NCBI RefSeq assembly: GCF_021462525.1
Contig: NZ_JAKEDT010000003.1
Location: forward strand, 115,421-155,763
Source of the DNA: Thermus caliditerrae
GTDB lineage: Bacteria > Deinococcota > Deinococci > Deinococcales > Thermaceae
Length of the DNA stretch: 40,343 bases
Direction: 5' to 3'
Both the position numbers and the translations under genes were made by a program. The notes under the pieces were generated by a model. That model did no database searches, was not told the origin of the DNA, and saw only the letters and a list, made by a program, of their open reading frames with translations. This document shows, piece after piece, positions 1-7,588 of the stretch. Every line of letters starts with the position of its first letter. Within the stretch, counting starts at the first letter, position 1.

Positions 1-90
1 CTCGTCCCAAGGGGGAGTCTGGGCCCTGGCCTTAAACAAGCCCAGCACGCTCCCCGCGCCTAAGAGCCGGAAGAACTTCCTTCGGTCCAT
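1..90 (-). CDS. Exported protein with twin-arginine-like leader, 5' part only (possibly SoxC-like)
   Basis: Only the first 30 codons lie in the window, and the gene runs off the left edge. The start is ATG at 90, with GGGAGGG just upstream as ribosome binding site. The leader begins MDRRKFFRLLGAG and continues into a short hydrophobic stretch and an alanine-rich site before Gln-24, which looks like a Tat-type signal peptide (RRKFF). It is the next gene downstream of the sox operon, beyond a strong hairpin terminator. Tat-exported cofactor enzymes such as the molybdoprotein SoxC are common at this place in sox clusters, but 30 residues cannot identify the protein. That suggestion is inference from context only. 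Confidence 0.6.
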   Translation of the reverse strand, partial: MDRRKFFRLLGAGSVLGLFKARAQTPPWDE

Positions 91-120
91 ATACCCTCCC
101 ATCGTATCTGGCGAAGGGAA

Positions 121-149
121 GAAAAGCCCCGCCCCCTTGGGGGCGGGGC
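121..149 (-). terminator. Rho-independent terminator ending the sox operon
   Basis: A perfect 11-bp GC stem (126-136 with 139-149) closes on a 2-nt loop. On the minus strand it is followed by TTTTCTT. It lies 7 bp after the stop of the sulfide dehydrogenase gene and about 30 bp before the start of the next minus-strand gene, so it ends or attenuates the sox transcript. Confidence 0.8.
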
Positions 150-156
150 CTTCCCC

Positions 157-1446
157 TCAGGCGGGGCCGAACATGTCGTTCCAAATCCCGGTGGCCCAGC
201 CAATGGCGGCGGTGCCGTTGCCCGCGGAGCGCTGGTTGTCCACGTTGCTTTGCTGAACAATCCTCTTCTGCGCCTCGTCCCAGGAGTGCTGGTGGGCCAC
301 CCAGATGGCCTCCTCGGAGTCCACAAAGGAGTAGCAGATGTTGGTGGGGAGCTCGTAGGGGATTTCCGCCAAGGGCTTGCCCTGGAGGCGCTGCGTCAGG
401 TGCCGGGCCACGATGGTGCCCGACACGTAGGCCACCATCCCACTCTTGGGGTAAGGGGTGTTGCCGATGATGTCCCCCACAAGGTAGACCCGGTCGTCCT
501 TCTCCGAGAGGAAGTAGGGCAGACGGATGTTGGCCCAGCGCTCCCCAAGGCCAGCCACCCGCACCAGCTCCCCGGCCTTCATGGGGGGAATGACGTTGGC
601 CACGGTGTAGGGCACCTCACCCAGTTCGGTGAGGATATGCTTCTTTGCGTAATCGATGCCCGTGATGCGGGTGTTGGGCACGTACTCCAGGTAGTCCTTG
701 TAGAGGTCGTTGTAGGCGGAGAGGAACCCTGGGGCCTTGGAGATGGGCTGAGGGTTGGCGTCCAGGACGATGAGCTTGCCCTTTACCCCCTTGCTCTTGA
801 GCCGCCAGGCCAGCATGGCCGCCCGCTCGTAGGGGCCCGGGGGGCAGCGGTAGGGAGGGTTGGGGATGTACATGACCAGTTCCCCACCGGTTTCGTCAAA
901 CTGGTCCAGAAGCCTCCTGAGGGCGATGTGCTCAAAGGGCTTGAAGCCCACGGGCATGAGGTGCTTCACCTCGGCGTAGCCAGCGATGGCCTCGTACATG
1001 TAGTCGATGCCCGGGGCCAGAACCAGGTAGTCGTAGCCGATGTAGCCCCCGGTGGTGCGCACCAGGCGGCGGTCCCGGTTGATGTCCAAGACCTTTTCCT
1101 GAACGAAGATCACCCCGTCCTTGACCACGTTGGTGTAGTCAAAGACCAGCCACTCCAGGGGCTTGACCCCGGCCAGGAAGAGGTTGGACATGGGGCAGGA
1201 CATGAAGATGGGCTTCTGCTCGATGAGCACCACCTCCACATCCACCCCGGACTGGACCAGCTTCCGGGCCACCGTGGTGCCACCCCAGCCGCCCCCGATC
1301 ACCACCACCCGGGGCTTCCGGGTGCGGGGAAGCAGGGTGGCTGGACGGCTATAGAACTCCTGGGCGAAGGCCGAGCCGGAAAGGGCCCCCGCCGCGGCCA
1401 AAGCCGCTCCCGACTTGAGCACCTGACGCCGACTTACCTTGCTCAT
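157..1446 (-). CDS. soxF: Flavocytochrome c sulfide dehydrogenase, flavoprotein subunit (SoxF/FccB type)
   Basis: Predicted periplasmic FAD enzyme that oxidises sulfide or protein-bound sulfane sulfur and passes electrons to a c-type cytochrome. The 429-residue protein has a Tat signal (SRRQVLKSG, cleavage near FAQ), then the FAD dinucleotide fold GGGWGG at 51-56. Cys-84 in SCPMSN matches the family cysteine that binds FAD covalently. Cys-201 in PYRCPPGPYE and Cys-371 in TNICYS match the redox-active disulfide pair of FccB. All key residues are therefore present. It is the last clear gene of the sox operon, 18 bp after the DUF302 gene and before the terminator. No cytochrome subunit (FccA) is adjacent in the window, so it may use SoxX/SoxA or cytochrome c-552 as partner (inference). 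Confidence 0.92.
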   Translation of the reverse strand: MSKVSRRQVLKSGAALAAAGALSGSAFAQEFYSRPATLLPRTRKPRVVVIGGGWGGTTVARKLVQSGVDVEVVLIEQKPIFMSCPMSNLFLAGVKPLEWLVFDYTNVVKDGVIFVQEKVLDINRDRRLVRTTGGYIGYDYLVLAPGIDYMYEAIAGYAEVKHLMPVGFKPFEHIALRRLLDQFDETGGELVMYIPNPPYRCPPGPYERAAMLAWRLKSKGVKGKLIVLDANPQPISKAPGFLSAYNDLYKDYLEYVPNTRITGIDYAKKHILTELGEVPYTVANVIPPMKAGELVRVAGLGERWANIRLPYFLSEKDDRVYLVGDIIGNTPYPKSGMVAYVSGTIVARHLTQRLQGKPLAEIPYELPTNICYSFVDSEEAIWVAHQHSWDEAQKRIVQQSNVDNQRSAGNGTAAIGWATGIWNDMFGPA

Positions 1447-1464
1447 ACCCTCTCCTTTTGAGCT

Positions 1465-2316
1465 TCATTGGCCAGGGCGGTAAGGCACCCCGCCCGTGGC
1501 TTCTAAAATCTCCGTCATCACCCTGCGGGCCTCTTGGAGCATGGGCACTGCCGGGGAGTTCATGACGCCGGGCATGATGGTCATGAGCATGGGTTCAATG
1601 GCCCCCACCAGGACGTCAGGCCCCATCTGCATGGCGAAGAAGCGGCAAGGAGCGGCGAAGCCGCCCGCGGGCTGGGTGAGGAACATGACCCGGGCCCATT
1701 CGCTCTTGCAGGGCATGATCACCGTCACCGGCCCCACCTTCACGTTGGGCAGGAGGTTGAGGCCGTTGGAGGTGAGCTCGGTTTCCACCACGAGGACCAC
1801 GTCCTCCACCTTGGCGCTGGGCACCCGGTACATGAGGGCAGGCATCATGCCGCTAGCGGGATCGGGCATCATGGCAGGAGGCAGGCGCTTCACGATGCCA
1901 AGCCTTCCCAAAGCCCCCTCGAGGCGCCAGGTGAGCCGCTCCACCTCACCTCCGTACACCTGGAGCATGCCGAAGAGAAGCCGCCCGTCAAAGGTGCCCA
2001 CCAGGTACTTCTGGCCCTCCCCGGTGATGAAGACCGTGGGGGGCAGGACGATGGCCGCCATGGGGTTCTTGGAAGCCGCCTCCACGCTTCCCTTCTCGGG
2101 CTTCAGCACCACCAGGCGGTAGTCGGGGAAGCCGGGGCCCGTGACCTGGCGCACCTGCTCGCCCAGGTTCAGCACCCGGTCGGCCTCGAGGCCCACAGCC
2201 TTCAGGGCCTGCAGGGTCTTGGCCTCCACCTCTTCCAAGGAACCCTGAACCTCCACCACCAAGGCCTGGCCCAGGGCCAGCCCCAACAGGGCCACCAGCG
2301 CGAACAGTTTTCTCAT
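1465..2316 (-). CDS. Exported protein with two DUF302-like domains
   Basis: A 283-residue protein with a signal peptide (MRKLFALVALLGLALGQA). It appears to hold two DUF302-type modules, roughly residues 18-135 and 165-283. Each begins with an amphipathic helix (SLEEVEAKTLQALKAVGL; AKVEDVVLVVETELTSNGL), followed by a strand, an Asn/Pro-rich turn and a ...GxxxVG... end. DUF302 proteins have no settled biochemical role but recur in sulfur-metabolism loci. The start overlaps the stop of the rhodanese gene (ATGA), so the two are translationally coupled. Met and Cys residues are frequent in the second half (VIMPCKSEW, AAPCRFFAMQM), which might reflect metal or sulfur handling; that is speculation. 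I recognise the fold pattern only, not a specific function. Confidence 0.7.
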   Translation of the reverse strand: MRKLFALVALLGLALGQALVVEVQGSLEEVEAKTLQALKAVGLEADRVLNLGEQVRQVTGPGFPDYRLVVLKPEKGSVEAASKNPMAAIVLPPTVFITGEGQKYLVGTFDGRLLFGMLQVYGGEVERLTWRLEGALGRLGIVKRLPPAMMPDPASGMMPALMYRVPSAKVEDVVLVVETELTSNGLNLLPNVKVGPVTVIMPCKSEWARVMFLTQPAGGFAAPCRFFAMQMGPDVLVGAIEPMLMTIMPGVMNSPAVPMLQEARRVMTEILEATGGVPYRPGQ

Positions 2317-2744
2317 GATCCTCCCTCCACTTCCAGGCCGGCGTCCAGCCAGCCCTTGAAGCCGTGCGTGATGTTCTTGGCGTTCTTGTAGCCCAGCGCC
2401 TGCAGGTAGGCCGCCACCACCGCCGAAACGCTCCCCGAGTTGCAGTACACGAGGATCAGGGCCTCCTTGTCCTTGGGGAGCTCCGCCAAGCGGTCCGGCA
2501 CCTGCCCCGCGTAAATGTGCACCGAACCGGGGATGTACCCCTTTTTTCGCTCCTCCTCCGTGCGCACATCCAGGATGAAGGGGTCAAAGAGGAGCAGGTC
2601 CTTGGCCTCCGTGGGGTAGACCAGGTAGCTGGCAGGGGGCACGCGCTTGAGGAACTCCCCGAAGGCCTTGACCCAGTCCCCCTCCCCCTGGGCGCGGGCC
2701 AGGGGCAGGAGGGGCAGGAGGGCAAGGAGGTCCCGGCGGCGCAT
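2313..2744 (-). CDS. Exported rhodanese-like sulfurtransferase
   Basis: A single-domain rhodanese of 143 residues with an N-terminal signal (MRRRDLLALLPLLPLARAQ). The rhodanese signature ILDVRTEEERKKGYIPGSVH is at 58-77. The catalytic Cys-101 sits in the loop VYCNSGSVSA, and the C-terminal helix-loop GFKGWLDAG is typical. Rhodaneses carry a persulfide on this cysteine, so within the sox operon a periplasmic role in moving sulfane sulfur is reasonable. The gene starts 2 bp after the stop of soxA2 and its stop overlaps the DUF302 start. The first catalytic-loop residue after Cys is Asn rather than Arg, which suggests an altered substrate preference compared with classic thiosulfate sulfurtransferases. 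Confidence 0.87.
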   Translation of the reverse strand: MRRRDLLALLPLLPLARAQGEGDWVKAFGEFLKRVPPASYLVYPTEAKDLLLFDPFILDVRTEEERKKGYIPGSVHIYAGQVPDRLAELPKDKEALILVYCNSGSVSAVVAAYLQALGYKNAKNITHGFKGWLDAGLEVEGGS

Positions 2745-2746
2745 GG

Positions 2747-3553
2747 CTAGCGGGTGAAGAAGGGCAGCTCCTCAAAGGAGTGCCCGGCCTTAGCAGCCTC
2801 GGCCAGCATGTACAGGGTAAGGGCGATGTGCACGTCGGAGTAGAACTCGGGCTTGGGAATGGCGATGGACTCGTAGCAGAAATTGATGCGGTCCTCCATG
2901 GTGTAGAGCTTGTCCTCCTCAAAGCGGTAGGCAGGCCACTCGTTGCCCAAGCCCTGCTTGGGACTCCGCACCGGGGAAAGCCGCACCCTCTGGCCCGCAT
3001 ACTGGTCGTGGCAGACGGCGCAGCTCATGTCCCTTGCCCCCGCCCGGGTGTACCAAAGCTCCCGCCCCAGGTTGTACATGGCAAGCTCAGCGGGATGCTT
3101 GGGCGCCACCTGGATCTTGGCCTTGGAGGAGAAGGAGGCGATGTAGGTGGTGATGGCCTTGACCTCATCCCGCTCAATCTCGGCGGGCTTAAAGCCCTGA
3201 ACCGTCTGCATGCAGGTGTAGACCCGGCTCTCCAGGTCCTCCACCCGGCGGCTGTCGAGGAAGTACTTGGGCAGAATGGCGTAGACCCCCTCCAAGACCC
3301 CCTTCCCCTTACCGAAGTCGCACTCCTCGAGGGTCTTTCCGCTCGGCCCCTTGCGGAAGAAGAGCTCCTTCCCCTCCTCAGCGAAGAGCTCCCCTGGGAG
3401 GATGCCGAAGGTTTCCAGGTACATCTGCCGCTGGCGCATGGCCTCCTCAAAGGGGTCCAGAGGCTTGGCCTGCTGGGTGTAGGCCATTAGGCCCACCAGG
3501 GCACCGAGCGCGAGCAAGCCCAGCACGGTGAAGCGGTTCTTGTGCGTTCTCAC
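2747..3553 (-). CDS. soxA: SoxA paralogue 2, c-type cytochrome subunit of SoxAX
   Basis: SoxA joins thiosulfate to the SoxY carrier in the SoxAX complex outside the membrane. This 268-residue copy has an N-terminal membrane or signal segment (residues 9-25) and one haem motif, CAVCH at 178-182. The thiolate haem-ligand cysteine is present as Cys-226 in EDRINFCYES. Cys-78 and Cys-114 replace the N-terminal haem site and probably form a disulfide, as in single-haem SoxA proteins. It follows soxX2 by 3 bp. It is clearly related to the other SoxA at 6417-7199 (shared LETxGILPxEL and RKGPSGKT), but has a longer N-terminus and no obvious signal-peptidase site, so it may stay membrane anchored. Confidence 0.9.
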   Translation of the reverse strand: MRTHKNRFTVLGLLALGALVGLMAYTQQAKPLDPFEEAMRQRQMYLETFGILPGELFAEEGKELFFRKGPSGKTLEECDFGKGKGVLEGVYAILPKYFLDSRRVEDLESRVYTCMQTVQGFKPAEIERDEVKAITTYIASFSSKAKIQVAPKHPAELAMYNLGRELWYTRAGARDMSCAVCHDQYAGQRVRLSPVRSPKQGLGNEWPAYRFEEDKLYTMEDRINFCYESIAIPKPEFYSDVHIALTLYMLAEAAKAGHSFEELPFFTR

Positions 3554-3556
3554 GGC

Positions 3557-4117
3557 TCACCTCCGGTTGATGGGGGAGTTGGGATCCAGGAGGAAGGCCA
3601 CCAGGTCGGCGGTTTCCTCGGGGGTGAAGAGGCCGTGCACCCCACCCCGGTACATCAAGGAGCAGGGCACATAGGCCCAGGCGTTGTAGATCTTCTCGTA
3701 GGTGTAGCGGACCACCGCCTCCAAAGTCCCCCGCTGGCCGTAGTCCGTGAGGGGAGGCCCCATGGTGCCGTGGGCCACCTCGCTGGCCACCCCCGCGTGG
3801 CAGGCGTAGCAGTTGCCCCGTTTAGGGTCGGTGAAGACCTTCTCCCCGTTTTTCCAGTCCCCAAGGAGCTTGCCGCTTTGCGGGTACTTGATGAGGGCCT
3901 TCTGCTCCGCCAAGAAGCCGGGGATGAGGTCCGCGGGGAGTTTGTCCCGGTACTGGGAGCAAAGCGCTTGCCCCTTGTCCTGGGACAGCATCACCTGGGC
4001 GAACTCGTGCCCTCCCTGGTGCAGGACCGCCTCGAGGCGGGCCCGGAAGGGGCTCACCTGGGAGAGGCCCAGCCCCAAAAGCACAAGGCCAGCGACCATA
4101 ACCGCTAATCTCTTCAT
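3557..4117 (-). CDS. soxX: SoxX paralogue 2, monohaem cytochrome c
   Basis: Small cytochrome subunit that takes electrons from SoxA in the SoxAX complex. The 186-residue protein has a signal peptide cleaved near Gln-20 and one haem-binding CYACH at 103-107. A likely distal ligand is Met-155 in PCSLMYRGG, and a conserved Cys pair (53 and 152) may form a disulfide. The start ATGA overlaps the soxB stop. It aligns along its whole length with the other SoxX (KYPQxGKLxGDW, YNAWAYxPC). The residue after the MYR motif is Gly where paralogue 1 has Phe, so the haem environment may differ. Immediately followed by soxA2, it forms a second X-A pair downstream of soxB. Confidence 0.9.
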   Translation of the reverse strand: MKRLAVMVAGLVLLGLGLSQVSPFRARLEAVLHQGGHEFAQVMLSQDKGQALCSQYRDKLPADLIPGFLAEQKALIKYPQSGKLLGDWKNGEKVFTDPKRGNCYACHAGVASEVAHGTMGPPLTDYGQRGTLEAVVRYTYEKIYNAWAYVPCSLMYRGGVHGLFTPEETADLVAFLLDPNSPINRR

Positions 4118-5835
4118 CCTTTCACCTCCGGAACTCGGTAGGTTCTGCCCAGCACGTGCACGTTGGGGTTGGGGAGTACCTTGACCCTTCCCACCCCTCT
4201 CAGGTACTCCTCCAGCACCGCGTAGATGGGCCTAGGCTCATAGCCCGCCTTGGCCTCCCCCACCCGCTGGAGCCTTCCCCCGTAGGCGGCCACCAGGTAG
4301 CGGCGGTTCGGGTCCAAGGACTTGCCGCCCACCTCCACCTCCCGCACCCGCCGACCCGTGGGGGCATCGGGGTCCAGGGCGTAGCGAAGGCCGTAGGTAC
4401 GGCTCACGTCCCCGCCCTGCTGGTAGAAGGGGTCGGGGCTGAACACGTTGCTGGCAATATCCTCCAGAACGCCCCGGATCTGCGCCCCCCGGAGCCAGAA
4501 GAGGTAGAGCTCCGGATAGGTGAAGCCAGTGTAGGCATAGAGGTGATCCCGGGTGATGGCCTGGCCGGGAAGGATGGTGGTCCCCCAGCGCACCGCTGGA
4601 CTGAAGACCACCTCCACCTCCGGGTAAAGGGCCCGCACCGCCTCCCCCACCATCTGGTCAAAGGTGGAGTAAAGGGTGTCCCGCTTGTAGAGGAGGGTTT
4701 CGGAAACCGCCAAGGGCTCAAAGAGGTGTGGGCGGTGGGGAGCTACCCGCTCCTGAAGCCACTTTTCCACGTCCTCCGCCTTGGGCAGGTGCTGGGAGAG
4801 GACGGGAAGAACCCGTACCCGGAGGTTGGCGATGCCCCCCTTCCAGAGCTTCAAATCCACCCGCATCAGAGCCTTGCCCGCGGCGCTGCCCGCCACGATC
4901 CAGGTCTTCCCCACCCGCCAGGGCCTGGGGGTCAGGTCGTGGGTGTGCCCCGACAGGATGAGGTCAAGGCCCCGAACCCGCTCCGCCAAAGCGGCGTCCA
5001 GCTGTAGCCCGTTGTGGGAAAGGAGCACCACGGCCTCGGCCCCTTCCGCCCGGGCCTGGTCCACCGCTTCCTGCAACCTCTTCTCGTCCAGCGCAAAGGA
5101 CAACCCTTCGGTGAAGGACTCCGGGTGGGAAACCCGCACGTAGGGGTAGGAAGCCCCCACCACGGCCACGGCGTGCCCCCCCAGCTGGTGGATGCGGTAG
5201 GCGGGGAAGAGGGGATCCCCGAAAAGCTCATCCACCACGTTGTAGGCAAGGTGTTCGCCCCGGAACCTCTTCAAGAGCTCCTCCACCCGCTCCCGCCCTA
5301 GGGTCCACTCCCAGTGGGAGACCATATGGTCCACACCCGTGAGGTTCTGCCACTCCACGATGGCCTCCCCTTGGGTGAGCAGGGAGAGCCCGGAGTTGGT
5401 CCAGGTGTCCCCGCCATCCAGGACCAAGGCCTGGCCCCCCTCGGCCTCCACCTGGGCCTTCTGCTGGCGGATGAGGGCGGTGAGGGCAGAAAGCCCCCCG
5501 ATGGGACCGAAGGCCCGGGCCAGCTCCGCGAAGTCCAGGTACGAGAGCAGATAGGCCAAGGGCGTGCCCCGCTCCACCCCGTAGTAGCGCAGGATGGCCT
5601 CCCCGGTGAGGTACCCTGGGCGGCCCATGAGGGGCTTGGGGGCGATGAGGTTGGGGGGCTCCATGAAGTAGTGAGGGAAGGCCTGGCCGTGGAGGTCCGA
5701 GAAGTAGAGCAAAGTGGCATCCCCATATGGGGTGAGCTCATAGAGCCGGGCTGGGTTTTCCAGGACCTGGGCCAGGGCCTTAGGGCCCAGGCCCGCCAAA
5801 GCGGAAAGGAGGTAGAGGAGCTCTCTACGGTTCAT
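4114..5835 (-). CDS. soxB: SoxB, dimanganese sulfate thiohydrolase
   Basis: Releases sulfate from the S-sulfonate on the SoxY swinging arm. The 573-residue protein has an N-terminal signal (MNRRELLYLLSALAGLG) and a metallophosphoesterase domain with Asp-47/His-49 in FSDLHGQ, then DGGDTW, SHWEWTLG (where other family members have an NHE-like loop), LSHNG and LSGHTHD. A C-terminal 5'-nucleotidase-type domain follows (about 360-560). All expected metal ligands are visible. It sits at the centre of the cluster, with ATGA overlaps to soxX1 upstream and soxX2 downstream, so all three are translationally coupled. Thermus SoxB is a structurally known family member. Confidence 0.96.
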   Translation of the reverse strand: MNRRELLYLLSALAGLGPKALAQVLENPARLYELTPYGDATLLYFSDLHGQAFPHYFMEPPNLIAPKPLMGRPGYLTGEAILRYYGVERGTPLAYLLSYLDFAELARAFGPIGGLSALTALIRQQKAQVEAEGGQALVLDGGDTWTNSGLSLLTQGEAIVEWQNLTGVDHMVSHWEWTLGRERVEELLKRFRGEHLAYNVVDELFGDPLFPAYRIHQLGGHAVAVVGASYPYVRVSHPESFTEGLSFALDEKRLQEAVDQARAEGAEAVVLLSHNGLQLDAALAERVRGLDLILSGHTHDLTPRPWRVGKTWIVAGSAAGKALMRVDLKLWKGGIANLRVRVLPVLSQHLPKAEDVEKWLQERVAPHRPHLFEPLAVSETLLYKRDTLYSTFDQMVGEAVRALYPEVEVVFSPAVRWGTTILPGQAITRDHLYAYTGFTYPELYLFWLRGAQIRGVLEDIASNVFSPDPFYQQGGDVSRTYGLRYALDPDAPTGRRVREVEVGGKSLDPNRRYLVAAYGGRLQRVGEAKAGYEPRPIYAVLEEYLRGVGRVKVLPNPNVHVLGRTYRVPEVKG

Positions 5836-6407
5836 TTAGACCCCACCGCGGGCTTGGTGTTGAAGTCCGACTCCGGGTCCAGAAGGTAGGCCACGATGTC
5901 GGCAATCTCCTCGGGGGTGAGCAGCCCCTGGGCCCCGAAGCGGTACATCACCGTGCAGGGGAAGTAGGCCCAGGCGTTGTAGATGACCTCGTAGGTGTAG
6001 CGCTGAACGGCTTCCGACTGCCCCCGCTTCAGGCCGTACTTCTCCAGGCTGGGCCCCACGTCCCCGCCCAGGTGCACCGGGGAGCCGAAGTGGCAGGAGA
6101 AGCAGTTGGCCTTCTGCAGGTTGTTGAAGATGGCCCCGCCCTTCTTCCAGTCCCCCATGAGCTTGCCATTTTGCGGATACTTGATGAGGGAACGCTGCTC
6201 CTCGAGGAACTTAGGCAGAAGATCAGCAGGCAGGCGGTTCCGGTGGATGGAGCAGAGGGCCTGGTCTGGGCGTTGGCTTACGAAGACCTCAGCGTAGGCC
6301 TTGCCCCCCGACTTGACCCGCTCCAGCTCCGGGTCCTGAAGGTAGCGCTGGGCCAGGCCCCAAGCCAGAAGGGAGAGGGCCAACAGGGTAAGGAGTGCCT
6401 TTTTCAT
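5832..6407 (-). CDS. soxX: SoxX paralogue 1, monohaem cytochrome c
   Basis: Cytochrome subunit of SoxAX, 191 residues, with a signal peptide ending near Ala-19. The haem motif is CFSCH at 102-106. Met-154 in CTVMYRFG is the probable axial ligand and resembles the Met-x-Arg-Phe-Gly motif of SoxX proteins. Cys-52 and Cys-151 could pair. The protein is longer than classical SoxX because of an N-terminal extension of about 80 residues before the cytochrome fold, shared with paralogue 2. It lies 9 bp after soxA1, and its stop overlaps the soxB start. Being next to soxA1 and nearest to soxYZ, this pair is my guess for the main thiosulfate-coupling SoxAX. Confidence 0.91.
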   Translation of the reverse strand: MKKALLTLLALSLLAWGLAQRYLQDPELERVKSGGKAYAEVFVSQRPDQALCSIHRNRLPADLLPKFLEEQRSLIKYPQNGKLMGDWKKGGAIFNNLQKANCFSCHFGSPVHLGGDVGPSLEKYGLKRGQSEAVQRYTYEVIYNAWAYFPCTVMYRFGAQGLLTPEEIADIVAYLLDPESDFNTKPAVGSK

Positions 6408-6416
6408 GCTCCCTCC

Positions 6417-7199
6417 TCAGCGCACAAAAGCGGGCCACTCCTCCACCACCGCCCCGTTGTTGCTGTAGGCCAGGAAAAGCTCCAGGGCCAGGATGGGCAG
6501 GGAGTACAGGTCCGGCTGGGGGTGGGCGATGTTGCCGTAGCAGGCGCGGATGCGGTCCTGCATGGTCCAGATCTGGTCGTTAGAGTAGCGGTAAGCGGGC
6601 CAGTGGGTCCAGGACTTGTCCTTACCCAGGACATCCGCATAGGGAAGCACCCCGGCCCGCTTGCCCACGTAGGTCACGTGGCAGGTGGCGCACCCCACGT
6701 CCCGGGCCCCGGAGCGGGCGTAAAAGAGCTTTTCTCCCAGGGCGTAAAGGGCCCGCTCCTCCGGGAAGAGGAGGCGGACTTGGATGGGCTTGCCCGTGGA
6801 ATGGCTGGCGATGTAGAAGGCCACGGCCACCACCTCGGACCGCTTCACCTGTGCCGGCTTAAAGCCCTGAACCCGGGTCATGCAGGTGATGATGCGGCTG
6901 TCCAGGTCCTCCACCTTCCCTGTGTCCAGGAAGTAGCGGGGAAGCCGGGCAGCGGCCCCCTCCAGCACCCCCTTGCCCAAGCCGAAGTCGCACTCGGCCA
7001 TGGTCTTGCCCGAGGGCCCCTTGCGGTTAAAGAGGTCCTTCCCCTGCTCCACGATGAGCTCCGTGGGCAGGATGCCTGCGGTTTCCAAGAGGAGCTGCTT
7101 TTGCCGCTTGGCCTCCTCCCGGGGGTCCACCCCCTCCTGGGCCAAGGCGAGGCCCATCAGGGCCAGGGCACCGGCCATCAGCAACGCCTTGAGAGGCAT
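6417..7199 (-). CDS. soxA: SoxA paralogue 1, c-type cytochrome subunit of SoxAX
   Basis: 260 residues with a cleavable signal peptide (MPLKALLMAGALALMGLALA). It has one haem site, CATCH at 170-174, and the cysteine thiolate ligand at Cys-220 in QDRIRACYGN. Cys-70 and Cys-106 occupy the positions of the lost N-terminal haem, as in other single-haem SoxA proteins. In the SoxAX complex it catalyses oxidative conjugation of thiosulfate to SoxY. It starts 44 bp after soxZ, the widest gap inside the operon apart from its ends, with a GGAGGG ribosome binding site. Compared with paralogue 2, it has an extra ...YADVLGKDKSWTHW... segment after the haem in place of the SPVRSPKQGLGNEW stretch. Confidence 0.92.
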   Translation of the reverse strand: MPLKALLMAGALALMGLALAQEGVDPREEAKRQKQLLLETAGILPTELIVEQGKDLFNRKGPSGKTMAECDFGLGKGVLEGAAARLPRYFLDTGKVEDLDSRIITCMTRVQGFKPAQVKRSEVVAVAFYIASHSTGKPIQVRLLFPEERALYALGEKLFYARSGARDVGCATCHVTYVGKRAGVLPYADVLGKDKSWTHWPAYRYSNDQIWTMQDRIRACYGNIAHPQPDLYSLPILALELFLAYSNNGAVVEEWPAFVR

Positions 7200-7243
7200 A
7201 TACCCTCCTCCATAAGGGCGCCCGGGAACCCGGGCGCCCAGCC

Positions 7244-7570
7244 TTACGCCAGCTCCAGCTTCACCGAACCCTCGCCGGTGTCCCCGCTCGTGTCCTTGAG
7301 TTTCACCACGAAGGTCCCCGGCTTCTCCGCCTTGAACTTGAAGCCGTAAAGGGGGTTGGCGCTGGTGGAGGGACCGGGGCGGGCCTCCGCTACCTTTTCC
7401 CCCTCAAAGTAGACCTCCACCAGGCTGATGTAGTTGGCGGGGATCAGGTTGCCCTGGGCGTCCCTCCGGGTGCCAGGCTCGTTGGGGTGTTGAGCAACCG
7501 CTTGCAGCTTGAACTCCTCGCCGGCCTTAGGCTTGGCGGGCGTGAGGCGAACGATGGTGCGAATGGCCAT
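7244..7570 (-). CDS. soxZ: SoxZ, partner of the SoxY sulfur carrier
   Basis: A 108-residue protein without a signal peptide, as usual for SoxZ, which is exported bound to SoxY. The immunoglobulin-like strands are recognisable: TIVRLTPAKPKAGEEFKLQA at the start, the conserved HPNEPGTRRD loop, NYISLVEVYFEGEKV, and the PGTFVVKLKDTSGDTGEG end. It follows soxY by 18 bp with a GGAGGGAG ribosome binding site. It pairs with SoxY to present the carrier cysteine to the SoxAX, SoxB and SoxF enzymes encoded downstream. Confidence 0.94.
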   Translation of the reverse strand: MAIRTIVRLTPAKPKAGEEFKLQAVAQHPNEPGTRRDAQGNLIPANYISLVEVYFEGEKVAEARPGPSTSANPLYGFKFKAEKPGTFVVKLKDTSGDTGEGSVKLELA

Positions 7571-7588
7571 GTGCTCTCCCTCCTTTCC

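Noticed and set aside
250-1461. Long plus-strand open frame opposite the sulfide dehydrogenase gene, and similar long antisense frames elsewhere (for example 15026-16639, 17585-18862, 28721-30166)
   Set aside because: They mirror real genes on the other strand or frame, are dominated by His/Gly/Pro/Val from GC-rich codons, and have no ribosome binding sites or domains. This is normal in high-GC DNA.
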